A stretch of 53,755 nucleotides of DNA from Streptomyces sp. DvalAA-14 (GCF_900091855.1 NZ_FMCH01000431.1:1-53755), one strand, 5' to 3'. Positions 17,299-25,597 are shown, counted from the first letter of the stretch. Notes: a model not told the origin generated them from the sequence alone. Program-made: numbers and translations.

Positions 17299-18303
17299 TC
17301 ACATCCGGCCGGGTTCGGCCGTCGTGCCGCCGGCTTGCTGCTCCGCGGCCGCGGCGGATCCCGCTCCGGCCGGGGCCGTGCCCGCGGGTCGCGGATGGAA
17401 GAGCCGCAGCCGGTGCACCCGGCCCTGCTCCAAGGTCATCAGCCACGTCACCGCCGGCGGGCAGTGCTCCGGATCCTCCGCCGGGCTGGTCATGTCCATC
17501 TCCCAGATGGCCAGGGACCGGCTCGCGACCACATGGGCGAGGTGCTGGCGCACCCCGGCGGCCAGATCGCCCTCCATGCCCCTGATCAGCAGGTCGCCGC
17601 CGCCCACCGGCTGGTTTCCGCTCAGCAGGGCCACATCCGGTGCCCATCGGTCGGCCAGCACTTCGGCGAACTCGCCGCGCTCGGCGGCGGCCAGGGTCTC
17701 GTGCGCCTCCCGGCGGCTGGCCGCCGTCAGCCGGGCGGCATCACCGTGCGCCGAGGCCGCGGTCGCGGTCAGCGCCTCGGCCAGCTTGGCCCGCCCCTGG
17801 CTCAGCCGGCTGCGGACCGTGCCCACCGGCAGCGCGCACACCGCCGCTATCTGCTCGTACGACGTGATGTCGGTGCTGAAGTGCCGCAGCACCAGTGGCA
17901 GGCGCAGCGCGGGGGAGAGCTCCTCGATCGCGTCCCAGACCCAGTCCCGCAGCGCGTGCCGGTCCAGGGCCTGTTCGGGGGTCGGCCCGGCGGACGGCAG
18001 CGCCAGGTCGTCGACCGGCTCCGCGGGGGTGACGGACCGCAGTCGGTCGCGACACGCGTTGCGGACGATCATCCGCAGCCAGGGGCCGACCGCCGCCGGG
18101 TCACGGACGTCGCCGATCCGCCGCAGAGCGGTCAGCGCCGCGTCCTGCACGGCGTCGTCCACGTCCGGGCTGCGGCCCAGCAGACTCAGCGCCACCGCGC
18201 GCATGCCCGCCCGGTGCCGCTCCAGCAGGAGCCCCAGGGCCACGACGTCCCCGGACTGGGCGCCGCGGGTGAGGTCCGCGTCCGCCAGGGGACCGGTCGT
18301 CAT
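17299..18303 (-). CDS. ECF sigma factor with C-terminal NTF2-like extension (334 aa)
   Basis: RNA polymerase sigma-70 family protein. Region 2 is visible in LLLERHRAGMRAVALSLL and DVDDAVQDAALTALRRIGDV; region 4 in LRLPLVLRHFSTDITSYEQIA followed by the helix-turn-helix VCALPVGTVRSRLSQGRAKL. After region 4 comes about 130 residues (HETLAAAERGEFAEVLADRW onward) resembling the SnoaL/NTF2-like domain attached to SigJ-type ECF factors, thought to regulate the sigma factor in cis. No separate anti-sigma gene is adjacent, which fits that model. It probably drives its own operon with the hydrolase; I could not identify the promoter it recognises. Confidence 0.88.
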   Translation of the reverse strand: MTTGPLADADLTRGAQSGDVVALGLLLERHRAGMRAVALSLLGRSPDVDDAVQDAALTALRRIGDVRDPAAVGPWLRMIVRNACRDRLRSVTPAEPVDDLALPSAGPTPEQALDRHALRDWVWDAIEELSPALRLPLVLRHFSTDITSYEQIAAVCALPVGTVRSRLSQGRAKLAEALTATAASAHGDAARLTAASRREAHETLAAAERGEFAEVLADRWAPDVALLSGNQPVGGGDLLIRGMEGDLAAGVRQHLAHVVASRSLAIWEMDMTSPAEDPEHCPPAVTWLMTLEQGRVHRLRLFHPRPAGTAPAGAGSAAAAEQQAGGTTAEPGRM

Positions 18304-18341
18304 AGGTCCGCCTTCCCGCTCGTACCGTGCGCCTCAGCGCC

Positions 18342-19286
18342 TCAGCGCCTCACAGCGTCGCGCAGCCGCTGGTCGGTGACGCCGCCGGGGCACTCGCGGC
18401 GCCGCTCCCACCCGGCCAGATCCGCGCCCACCCGGTAGGCGCTGTTGAAGAACTCCAAGGCGGTGTCCCAGGGGTCCGCGGCGGCCCGCGCGTCGTCGTA
18501 CATCAGCAGCGCGATGTGGCTGTCCCGGCTCGCGGACCACCGCGCGCTGTCCGGGCGCAGCGGACGCGCGGCCAGATCCTCCGGCTCGGGGGCGGTGTAG
18601 GAGTAGAAGGCGGGCGCGGGGACGGTGTCGTCGCCGAACCAGAATCCGGCGCTGATCACCTCGCGCGAGTACGCCTCGCGGGTGACCGGGTCGGCGTCGG
18701 CGGAGGCCCGCACCTCGCGCTCGGAGAACCGGGTCACGGCGATGTCGAAGGTGTGCCAGAAGTGGTGGACCGGGCTGGTCTTGCCGGAATAGCCCGCCGC
18801 GTACTCCTCCAGCAGCAGGTTGACCTGGCTGAGGACGTGCCAGTAGCGGCTGACCGCGGCCGGGTCGTAGCTGCGGTGCTCGTGGTCGTCGGCGAACGGC
18901 CGGTGCTCGTCGGGCAGTCCGTACGGGTAGGGGTGGTGCGGCTCCACCCCGATGTCGAGGGCGATGAGCGCGGTCAGGGTGTCGCGGTAGAAGTCGGCGA
19001 CCGAGCGCCCGGTCAGCGGGAAGGAGGTCTGCCGGCCGGACAGGGTGCGCACCACCAGGCGGTGCGCGACGAAGTCGAAGTCGACGCAGAAGGACTCGCC
19101 GCCGTGGATCGGCCCCATGGGCCGGGTGGTGATGCCCTGCCCGGTCAGATGGAAGGGCACGTTCCACCAGTGGTTGCGGCGGGGGCTGGCCGCCAGCCGG
19201 ATCTTGCCGACGATCTGCACGAACCGGTGCAGCGTCTCCTTGGTGTCCCGCCAGGACTCCAGGGGCAGGTTCGGGAAGAGTTCCAC
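18342..19286 (-). CDS. DUF5996 family protein (314 aa)
   Basis: Conserved cytoplasmic protein of unknown function. Family-like features are LPLESWRDTKETLHRFVQIVGK at the start, HWWNVPFHLTGQG, FCVDFDFVAHRLVV, VHHFWHTFDIAVTRFS and AYSREVISAGFWFGD. It is rich in Trp and His and has no signal peptide or membrane segment. The GTG at 19286 is preceded by AGGAGAG at ideal spacing; the frame is open further upstream but lacks a ribosome site there. It is divergent from a MarR regulator (227 bases between) with an imperfect palindrome in the interval, so it is a candidate target of that regulator. Confidence 0.82.
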   Translation of the reverse strand: MELFPNLPLESWRDTKETLHRFVQIVGKIRLAASPRRNHWWNVPFHLTGQGITTRPMGPIHGGESFCVDFDFVAHRLVVRTLSGRQTSFPLTGRSVADFYRDTLTALIALDIGVEPHHPYPYGLPDEHRPFADDHEHRSYDPAAVSRYWHVLSQVNLLLEEYAAGYSGKTSPVHHFWHTFDIAVTRFSEREVRASADADPVTREAYSREVISAGFWFGDDTVPAPAFYSYTAPEPEDLAARPLRPDSARWSASRDSHIALLMYDDARAAADPWDTALEFFNSAYRVGADLAGWERRRECPGGVTDQRLRDAVRR

Positions 19287-19449
19287 GTCGCTCTCCTGGA
19301 TCGGCGGGCCGGTACCGGAACGCCGCCAGGGCGCTCCCCGGTCATTTTCGGCGACGCGGGCCCGACGCGCCACCCGCCGTGCTCCGGGCGGCCACAGGGG
19401 AGCCGGTTGTCAGCGAGCGGCCGGGAGCCCAGCCGCATTGTTCACCGGC

Positions 19450-19471
19450 GTTGTCAACCCGCATTGCTAAC
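19450..19471. promoter_or_regulatory. Imperfect palindrome, candidate MarR operator
   Basis: The pattern GTTnnCAAnnCGnnTTGnnAAC (7 of 11 positions symmetrical) lies 42 bases upstream of the MarR gene and 163 bases upstream of the divergent DUF5996 start. The size and TTG/CAA content fit MarR-family operators, which are often autoregulatory. This is position-based inference. Confidence 0.4.
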
Positions 19472-19513
19472 CTGGGCGGACGAAGGCGGACCGGACGATG
19501 GGAGCGCCGCGGC

Positions 19514-20014
19514 GTGGCCGAGCACAGCGGGGCGGAAGGCTCCGGGCAGCTCGGTGCCCGCCCCGGCCCGGCGGACCTCGCCCTGCTGGCGCAGTGGGAC
19601 GTCGTGCAGTCGGGTATGCGCCGGCTGACCGAGCAGCTGCTGAGCGACGTCGAAGCGGAGGGCGGCCTGGCGCCGTCCTCCTTCCAGGTGCTGTGGTTCC
19701 TGCTCACCGCGCCCGGGAACAGCGCACCGATGAACCAGCTCACCGCGACCCTGGGCTTCACCACGGCCGGTACCACCAAGGTCGCCGACCGCCTCGCCGC
19801 GGCAGGGCTGCTGGAGCGACGGCCCCTGCCCGCCGACCGGCGCATCATCCTGGCCACGCTGACCGGCGCGGGACGCGACGCGGCCGTCACCGCCGCCACG
19901 ACCCTGGCCGCGGCGCTGCGTGCGCGCGTCGTCGGGTCCCTCGGTGCCGACGGTTTCGCCGAGCTGTCCGCCGCGGTCCGGTCCCTCGACCCGGCGCCGG
20001 GCCGCGGCGGCTGA
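19514..20014 (+). CDS. MarR family transcriptional regulator (166 aa)
   Basis: Winged-helix MarR repressor. LALLAQWDVVQSGMRRLTEQLL is the dimerisation helix; SSFQVLWFLLTAPGNSAPMNQL and ATLGFTTAGTTKVADRLAAAG form the recognition region; LLERRPLPADRRIILATLT is the wing with its typical D-R-R. The GTG at 19514 gives the usual length; longer in-frame starts would add an unrelated Arg-rich stretch. It is divergent from DUF5996. A ligand cannot be predicted. Confidence 0.9.
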   Translation: MAEHSGAEGSGQLGARPGPADLALLAQWDVVQSGMRRLTEQLLSDVEAEGGLAPSSFQVLWFLLTAPGNSAPMNQLTATLGFTTAGTTKVADRLAAAGLLERRPLPADRRIILATLTGAGRDAAVTAATTLAAALRARVVGSLGADGFAELSAAVRSLDPAPGRGG

Positions 20015-20065
20015 AGCCCGCGCCCGCCGGAGCGCCGGAACCGCCGAGGGCACCCGGAATCGTTC

Positions 20066-20096
20066 ACCTGTGTTCGGCAAGTTGACGAACACAGGT
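20066..20096. promoter_or_regulatory. Perfect 11-bp inverted repeat, candidate ROK operator
   Basis: ACCTGTGTTCG and CGAACACAGGT flank a nine-base centre, 109 bases upstream of the ROK regulator start. A related site (16 of 20 bases on the opposite strand) lies at 23117-23136, upstream of the aldehyde dehydrogenase. The shared core reads TGTTyGTyAACyTkCCGAAC. Autoregulation by the ROK protein is the simplest explanation. Confidence 0.55.
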
Positions 20097-20205
20097 AAGC
20101 CCGGCGAGGTAGATCCGGTAACTTTGCTTCCGGAGAATCCCGCGGAGCACGGTCCGGAACCGCCGGATCGCGGCGCCCCGCGGGACCCGTCTCACGAGGG
20201 ACACG

Positions 20206-21360
20206 ATGGACGCGACCGCCACTGTCGACCGCTTCGACCTGCCCGCCAGCGCGCGAGCCGTGCTGCGTGCCCTAGCTGTCGACGGCCCGGCGACCCGGCC
20301 GCAGCTCAGCGCGCTGCTCGCACTGTCCCGGCCCACGATGTCGGTGGCGATGGCGGAGCTGTCGCGGCTGGGACTGGTGGCCGGGCAGGGCAGCTCCCGC
20401 GGCGCCACCGGCCGCAGTGCGGTCGTCTACTCGCTGGCCGCGCGGGCCGGCCACGTCCTCGGGGTGGAGATCGGCGCCACCGGGGTCAGGGCGGCCGCGT
20501 ACACCCTGGACGGCCGGGAGATCGGCGCCGCCGAGGAGCGGCTGCCGGCCGACCAGCCCACCGTCACCCCGGAGGCCGTCGACGCGGCCGCGGGCGTGGT
20601 CCGGAAGGTGCGCGCCGAGGTCGCCGGGCAGTACGGGCCGCTGCGCGAGGTGGTGGTGGCCGCGCCGACCCTCCCCGACACCGAGCGCGGGGGCAGCCTG
20701 CGGCCGCACGGCACGGCCGGGATCACCGACGAACTGGGCGTACCCGACGGCGTACCGGTGACGGTGGAGAACAACGTCAACTGCGCGGCCGTCGCCGAGC
20801 ACCGCTTCGGCGTGGCGCGCAATCAGCAGATGTTCGCCTACATCCAGGTGGGCGTGAAGATCGGCGTCGGCATCGTGCTGGACGGCCGGCTGCTGCGCGG
20901 CGCCAGCGGCGCGGCCGGTGAGGCGGCCATGCTGCCGTTCCCGTGGTCGGGGTCCCAGCAGCCGCAGCGGGCCGGCCTCGAGCAGTTCCTCGGCTCGGAC
21001 GCACTGATGGAGCGGTGCGCCGCCGCCTGGCCGGCGGCCGGCGCCGGGCCGGTGCCCCGCGACGCCAAAGCCCTGTTCGAAGCGGCGGCCGGCGGACACG
21101 GCGTCGCGCGCCGGGTGGTGGACCAGCACTCCACCGACATCGGCCGGCTGGTGGCCGCCGTGGTCGCCCTGATCGACCCGGGCCTGGTGGTGCTCGGCGG
21201 CGGCGTCGGCCAGAACCAGCTCGTCCTCCTCGAAGTCCGCCGGACCGTTCGGGCGTTGACCTGGGACACCGAGGTGACGATCGGCGGACTCGGCGACCGC
21301 GCCACCCTGCTCGGGGCGGTGCACGTCGCCGTCAGCCGGGCCCTCGACTCGATGGCCTGA
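20206..21360 (+). CDS. ROK family transcriptional regulator (384 aa)
   Basis: Sugar-responsive repressor with an N-terminal winged helix (about residues 10-70: VDGPATRPQLSALLALSRPT is the helix-turn-helix) followed by a ROK kinase-like domain. The latter has GHVLGVEIGATGVRAAAYTL (phosphate-1 loop) and LVVLGGGVGQN near the end. The middle segment VTVENNVNCAAVAEHRFGVA is the usual substrate loop. The classical ROK zinc motif (CxCGxxGC) is absent: after GAAGEAAMLPFPWSG there are no paired cysteines. GAGGGA precedes the ATG. A perfect inverted repeat upstream suggests autoregulation. The likely regulon includes the convergent aldehyde dehydrogenase. Confidence 0.9.
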   Translation: MDATATVDRFDLPASARAVLRALAVDGPATRPQLSALLALSRPTMSVAMAELSRLGLVAGQGSSRGATGRSAVVYSLAARAGHVLGVEIGATGVRAAAYTLDGREIGAAEERLPADQPTVTPEAVDAAAGVVRKVRAEVAGQYGPLREVVVAAPTLPDTERGGSLRPHGTAGITDELGVPDGVPVTVENNVNCAAVAEHRFGVARNQQMFAYIQVGVKIGVGIVLDGRLLRGASGAAGEAAMLPFPWSGSQQPQRAGLEQFLGSDALMERCAAAWPAAGAGPVPRDAKALFEAAAGGHGVARRVVDQHSTDIGRLVAAVVALIDPGLVVLGGGVGQNQLVLLEVRRTVRALTWDTEVTIGGLGDRATLLGAVHVAVSRALDSMA

Positions 21361-21426
21361 CGACTCGATGCCTGACGGCTCGATGGCCTGACGGTTCGGC
21401 GGCGGGAAACGCCCACCCGCGTGATC

Positions 21427-21467
21427 GGCGCGGTCCGGCGATCCCCCGAGGATCGCCGGACCGCGCC
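21427..21467. terminator. Bidirectional hairpin terminator
   Basis: Perfect 18-bp arms (21427-21444 and 21450-21467) with a five-base loop lie between the convergent ROK regulator and aldehyde dehydrogenase. There is no T-run, as is common for Streptomyces terminators. Just before it, at 21347-21396, the motif CTCGATGgCCTGACG occurs three times, an imperfect direct repeat that begins in the last codons of the ROK gene. Confidence 0.75.
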
Positions 21468-21561
21468 GGGCCCGGGCCGGTGGCCCGCTGAGCGGCCGGG
21501 CCGGCCGCGGTGGGCAGCCGTCGGTCGAACTCAGCGGCGGGTCGGCCGGGAACAGCAGGGC

Positions 21562-23031
21562 TCAGTACGGGTACGCCACCGGCTCGTGCTGCACCGTCAG
21601 CCAGCGCAGCTCGGTGAACTCGTGCAGGTTGGACTCGCCGCCGGCCCGTCCGCCCAGTCCCGAGGCGCCGCGCCCGCCGAACGGGACCTGCGCCTCGTCC
21701 AGGCAGGTCGAGTCGTTGACGTGCACCATGGCGGCGCCCAACTGCCGGGCCAGTCGCCGGCCCCGCTCGGGATCACCGGTGACGACCGCGTCGACCAGCC
21801 CGTACGGGGTGTCGTTGGCGACGGCCAGCGCCTCCTGCTCGCTGTCGACGGCCAGGACCGGCGCGATGGGGGCGAAGATCTCCTCCGTCCACAGCGCCAT
21901 GTCGCGGGTGACACCGGTCACCACCGTCGGCCGGTGGAACAGCCCTTCGCCGTCACCGCCCTCCACCACCGTCGCACCCGCGTCGACCGCCTCGGCGAGC
22001 AGCTTGCGGGCCCGCTCGCGCTGCTCGGTGCTGATCATCGGGCCGAGGCCGACCCCGTCCTGGGACGGATCGCCGACGGTGATGCGGGCCGCCCGCGCCG
22101 CCAGGTCCGCCACGTAGCGGTCGAACACCGGGCGCAGCACGATGTGGCGCCCGGCGGTGATGCAGGTCTGGCCCTGGTAGTGGAAGGCCGACCAGGCGCC
22201 GATCTGCCCGGCCTGCTCCAGGTCGGCGTCCTCCAGCACGATCAGGGCGTTGTTGCCGCCCAGTTCGAGCGAGACCTTCTTGAGCTGCCCGCCCGCCTCG
22301 CGGGCGATGGTGCGGCCGACCGCGCTGGACCCGGTGAAGTGGACCATCGCTATGTCCGGGTGGGCGGTGAGCGCCTCACCGGTGTCCTGGCCGCCCGGCA
22401 CCACCTGGAGCACACCCGCCGGCAGGCCGGCCCGGTCGAACAGGTCGGCCAGCAGCAGGCCGCCGCTCAGCGGGGTGTGCGGCGAGGGCTTGAGCACCAC
22501 CGCGTTGCCCACGGCGAGCGCGGGGGCCAGCACCCGCATGGCCAGGACCAGCGGGAAGTTCCACGGGGTGATCACGCCGACGACACCGAGCGGAACCCGT
22601 TCCGCGACGCTCTCCCGGCCCGGGGCGCGCGAGGGCAGCGTCTCGGACAGCGCGGCGCCCGCGAGCGCGGCGGCCTGGTACAGCTCGTCGACGGCGCCGG
22701 CCACCTCGTACGCGGCCTTGCCCCGGATCGAGCCGGTCTCCCGGACGATGAGGTCACTGAACTCCGCGGCGCGGTCGCGCAGCTGTTCGGCGACGTTCCG
22801 CAGCAGGTCGGCCCGGGTACCGAAGTCGGTCGCGGCCCAGGCCCGGCCGGCTGCGGCGGCCTCCCGCGCCGCGCGGTCGAGGTCGGCGGGCGACGCCCAG
22901 CCGGCCGCACCGAGCGGCTCCTGGCGCGCCTTGTCCAGAACGGTCGAGGTACGCCCGTTCTCGGCCGGGACGAACGCCCCGCTGATGTAGAGAGCGCCGT
23001 CCCAGGGGTTCGGCGTGGATGGGGTCGGCAT
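21562..23031 (-). CDS. Aldehyde dehydrogenase, NAD(P)-dependent (489 aa)
   Basis: Oxidises an aldehyde to the acid. Visible motifs are VITPWNFPLVLAMRVLAPAL (oxyanion Asn and cofactor region), HFTGSSAVGRTIAREAGG, VSLELGGNNALIVLEDADL (general-base Glu) and YQGQTCITAGRHIVLRPVF with the catalytic Cys. The overall pattern, including the start PWDGALYISGAFVPA, resembles benzaldehyde or vanillin dehydrogenases. ATG 23031 follows GGAGG at five bases. A ROK-type operator-like site lies 86 bases upstream. The physiological aldehyde is not predictable. Confidence 0.93.
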   Translation of the reverse strand: MPTPSTPNPWDGALYISGAFVPAENGRTSTVLDKARQEPLGAAGWASPADLDRAAREAAAAGRAWAATDFGTRADLLRNVAEQLRDRAAEFSDLIVRETGSIRGKAAYEVAGAVDELYQAAALAGAALSETLPSRAPGRESVAERVPLGVVGVITPWNFPLVLAMRVLAPALAVGNAVVLKPSPHTPLSGGLLLADLFDRAGLPAGVLQVVPGGQDTGEALTAHPDIAMVHFTGSSAVGRTIAREAGGQLKKVSLELGGNNALIVLEDADLEQAGQIGAWSAFHYQGQTCITAGRHIVLRPVFDRYVADLAARAARITVGDPSQDGVGLGPMISTEQRERARKLLAEAVDAGATVVEGGDGEGLFHRPTVVTGVTRDMALWTEEIFAPIAPVLAVDSEQEALAVANDTPYGLVDAVVTGDPERGRRLARQLGAAMVHVNDSTCLDEAQVPFGGRGASGLGGRAGGESNLHEFTELRWLTVQHEPVAYPY

Positions 23032-23116
23032 ACGGGCCTCCGTGGTCGAAGTGCTGATGGTGCGGCGGAGCGGGCGGGGGGTCAAGCAGCCGAGCGGTAC
23101 GCGGTACGGGCGCGGG

Positions 23117-23136
23117 TGTTTGTTAACCTTCCGAAC
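23117..23136. promoter_or_regulatory. ROK-type operator-like site upstream of aldehyde dehydrogenase
   Basis: TGTTTGTTAACCTTCCGAAC matches the reverse complement of the inverted repeat upstream of the ROK regulator at 16 of 20 positions. It is in the 233-base interval between the minus-strand aldehyde dehydrogenase and the plus-strand aminopeptidase, 86 bases from the former. The rest of the interval shows nothing else I recognise. Confidence 0.45.
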
Positions 23137-23264
23137 TTAGAACTTAGCAGCGAGGGGCTCCTTTGAGGAGTGGACGGCTGGTAAAGGACCGCTCCGCCGC
23201 TGCGGGGCCGCGCCCCCGTGCATCCCGCTGGACACCCGCTCACCCGGCCGCCGATCATGCGGGG

Positions 23265-24242
23265 ATGACCGATACCGCGCAGCCCTTCCCGCCCATCGAG
23301 CCCTTCGACCGGGGCATGCTCGACGTGGGCGACGGGCAGCTCGTCCACTGGGAGACATCCGGCAATCCCGCGGGAAAGCCCGCCGTCCTGCTGCACGGCG
23401 GCCCCGGCTCGGGGAGCACGCCCTGGCCGCGACGCCTGTTCGATCCGGAGGCCTACCTGATCGTCCAGTTCGACCAACGGGGCGCGGGACGCAGCACCCC
23501 GTCCGCCGCCGACCCGGCGACCGACCTGTCCGCCAACACCACGCACCACCTGATCGCCGACATGGAACAGCTCCGCGCACACCTCGGCATCCGGCGCTGG
23601 CTGGTGTGGGGCATGTCCTGGGGAGTCACCCTCGGCCTCGCCTACGCCGAGCGGTATCCCGAGCGGGTCAGCGAGATGATCCTGCCATCGGTGACGATGA
23701 CCCGGCCCGCGGAGGTGCACTGGCTCTATCACGAGGCGGGCCGCTTCTTCCCCGAACAGTGGCGGCGCTTCCGCGAGGGCGTGCCCGCAGCCGAGCGCGA
23801 CGGCGACCTCGTCGCCGCCTACTACCGCCTGCTCAACGAGTCCGCCGACACCGCGGTGCGGGAGCGGGCCGCCCGGGACTGGTGCACCTGGGAGGACGAG
23901 GTGCTGTCGAACGAGGAGGGGTGGCGGCCCAACCCCCGCTACGACGACCCGGCGTTCAGAATGACCTTCGCCCGGATCGTCACGCACTACTTCCACCACG
24001 GCGCCTGGCTCGCCGACGGTCAGATCCTGCGCGACGCGCACCGGCTGGCCGGCATCCCCGGCGTGCTGATCCACGGCCGTTTCGACCTGGGCGGACCCGC
24101 CGACACCGCCTGGCAACTCGCCGAGGCCTGGCCCGACGCGGAGCTGCACCTGGTCGGCACCGGCCACGCCGGCGGCTGGGAGATGACCGCCCGCATCCTC
24201 GCGGCGTCCCAGCGCTTCGCACGGACGGACCTGGCCGGCTGA
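23265..24242 (+). CDS. pip: Prolyl aminopeptidase (proline iminopeptidase, 325 aa)
   Basis: Cytoplasmic serine peptidase releasing N-terminal proline (family S33). It shows the full diagnostic set: VLLHGGPGSGSTPWPRRLFD (oxyanion hole), VQFDQRGAGRSTPSA, the nucleophile elbow LVWGMSWGVTLGLAYAERYP with Ser, WCTWEDEVLS, IHGRFDLGGPADTAWQLAE (Asp) and GTGHAGG (His). The start at 23265 gives the standard MTDTAQPFPPIEPFDRGMLD opening; upstream in-frame sequence is not family-like. It is monocistronic. Confidence 0.95.
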   Translation: MTDTAQPFPPIEPFDRGMLDVGDGQLVHWETSGNPAGKPAVLLHGGPGSGSTPWPRRLFDPEAYLIVQFDQRGAGRSTPSAADPATDLSANTTHHLIADMEQLRAHLGIRRWLVWGMSWGVTLGLAYAERYPERVSEMILPSVTMTRPAEVHWLYHEAGRFFPEQWRRFREGVPAAERDGDLVAAYYRLLNESADTAVRERAARDWCTWEDEVLSNEEGWRPNPRYDDPAFRMTFARIVTHYFHHGAWLADGQILRDAHRLAGIPGVLIHGRFDLGGPADTAWQLAEAWPDAELHLVGTGHAGGWEMTARILAASQRFARTDLAG

Positions 24243-24296
24243 CCGGCCACCGGCCCGGTTCCACCGCCCGCCGCCCGCCGGGCACTCCGGTGGCGG

Positions 24297-25052
24297 TCAG
24301 GACCGGCGGCGGGGCTTGCCGCGCTTGGCGTTCCCCGCGCCGCCGGAACCGCCGCGCGGGCTCTTCGCGCGGGACGTGGCGGCGGCGGGCTTCCGCCGCG
24401 CCTCGGCTTTGTCGGGGCGTTTGTCCTTCGGCTGGGCCGGCGCGGGGCCGCGGGTGCTGTTGACGGTCCGGCCCCGGACGATCCCGATGAAGTGCTCGAC
24501 CAGGTCGGTGGTCCGCTCCTGCGGCCAGGACAGCGCCACCCGGGACTCGGGGGAGTCCCGGAGCGGCCGGTACGTCAGATCCCTGCGGTGGTACAGCCGG
24601 GCGAGCGACTGCGGGACGACGAGCAGTCCGACCCCTGCCGCCACCAGCTCGAAGGCGTCGGCCGTCGTGGCGGGGCGCTCCTTCGCGGGCAGCCCCGGCA
24701 ACTCCTCCCAGCCGAGCGTGTCGTCGAGAGGACGCAGCACTATGTCGTCGGCGAGATCCTCGACCGCCACCTCCTCGACCGCCGTCACCAGATGGTCCTT
24801 CGGCACGACGACCACCGTCGTCTCGGCGTAGAGCGGGATCGCGCTCAGATCCGCCCCGTCGACCGGCAGCCGCAGCAGGCCCGCGTCGGCTTCGCCGTCC
24901 CGCAGGACCCGCGAGGCCTCGGCGGCGGCCACGGCCACGAGCGTCAGCGGCACCGCGGGCAGCCGCTCGTTCCAGATCCGCACCCACTTGGTCGGCGTCA
25001 CACCGGGTACATAGGCGAGGCGGAACGAAGGGGGCACTTCCGAGCCTGTCAC
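24297..25052 (-). CDS. LysR-type substrate-binding domain protein lacking the DNA-binding domain (251 aa)
   Basis: The protein begins directly with the effector domain of LysR regulators (SFRLAYVPGVTPTKWVRIWN, then VLRDGEADAGLLRLPVDG and ELVAAGVGLLVVPQSLARLY) and has no helix-turn-helix. After about residue 205 it has a Lys/Arg/Ala-rich tail of some 45 residues that could bind nucleic acid. It is divergent from a DUF5997 gene with about 60 bases between them; this pair recurs in actinobacterial genomes. No upstream HTH fragment is visible, so it does not look like a simple truncation. The role is unknown; it may be a ligand-sensing nucleoid- or RNA-binding protein. Confidence 0.85.
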   Translation of the reverse strand: MTGSEVPPSFRLAYVPGVTPTKWVRIWNERLPAVPLTLVAVAAAEASRVLRDGEADAGLLRLPVDGADLSAIPLYAETTVVVVPKDHLVTAVEEVAVEDLADDIVLRPLDDTLGWEELPGLPAKERPATTADAFELVAAGVGLLVVPQSLARLYHRRDLTYRPLRDSPESRVALSWPQERTTDLVEHFIGIVRGRTVNSTRGPAPAQPKDKRPDKAEARRKPAAATSRAKSPRGGSGGAGNAKRGKPRRRS

Positions 25053-25097
25053 CCCGGCAGGTTACCGGTCGTGGTCGGCGGCGCCGTACCGGGTCGA

Positions 25098-25103
25098 TAC
25101 CCT
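25098..25103 (+). promoter_or_regulatory. Leaderless -10 element upstream of the DUF5997 gene
   Basis: TACCCT seven bases before ATG 25111 fits the spacing of leaderless Streptomyces promoters. It supports 25111 rather than 25139 as the true start of the DUF5997 protein, which needs one C fewer in the run at 25127-25133. Confidence 0.5.
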
Positions 25104-25138
25104 GGACACCATGACGTCGCCCCACACCCCCCCAGACC

Positions 25139-25504
25139 ATGAAGCCCGCCACGGCGGCGAAGAAGCTGGGTGTGTACCTGCAGGCCACCCCCGCCGAGTT
25201 CCAGGAGGGCGTCGTCTCGCGCGGCGAGCTGAACGCGCTGCAGGCCGATCCGCCGCAGTGGCTGCTGGAACTGCGCCGCAACGGTCCGCACCCCCGGCCG
25301 GTGGTCGCCGCCAAGCTCGGCGTGTCCATCGCGGGCCTGGCTCGTGGCGGCATCACCGAGGCCCTCACCACCGAGCAGATCGACGCGCTGAAAACCGAGC
25401 GCCCCACGTGGCTGGAACAAGAACGCGCCGTCCAGGCCGAGGTCCGCAAGGAGGCCGCGCGCATCAAGGACAAGCACCTGGCGCGCGGCGAGCAGCAGCG
25501 CTGA
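25139..25504 (+). CDS. DUF5997 family protein (121 aa as read; start probably 25111)
   Basis: Small conserved actinobacterial protein. The family core is plain: MKPATAAKKLGVYLQATPAE, then FQEGVVSRGELNALQADPP, WLLELRRNGPHPRPVVAAKL and a charged C terminus. Homologues I recall have about nine more residues before MKPATAAKK. Those appear here (MTSPHTPQT) if a run of seven C at 25127-25133 is reduced to six, which joins ATG 25111 in frame and places it seven bases after a -10 element. The frame as given therefore may carry a one-base error at its start. It is divergent from the LysR effector-domain gene. Function is unknown. Confidence 0.88.
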   Translation: MKPATAAKKLGVYLQATPAEFQEGVVSRGELNALQADPPQWLLELRRNGPHPRPVVAAKLGVSIAGLARGGITEALTTEQIDALKTERPTWLEQERAVQAEVRKEAARIKDKHLARGEQQR

Positions 25505-25539
25505 CCGCGGACCCGGGGCGGCACGCCGCCGGGTCCGGT

Positions 25540-25597
25540 GCCGGCCCCCGCCGGGCTGTCGCCTCCGGTCGGCGGCGACAGCCCGGCGGGGGCCGGC
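25540..25597. terminator. Strong hairpin terminator after DUF5997
   Basis: Perfect 24-bp GC-rich arms at 25540-25563 and 25574-25597 with a ten-base loop, 36 bases after the DUF5997 stop and just before the GntR gene on the same strand. It insulates the two transcripts. Confidence 0.8.
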
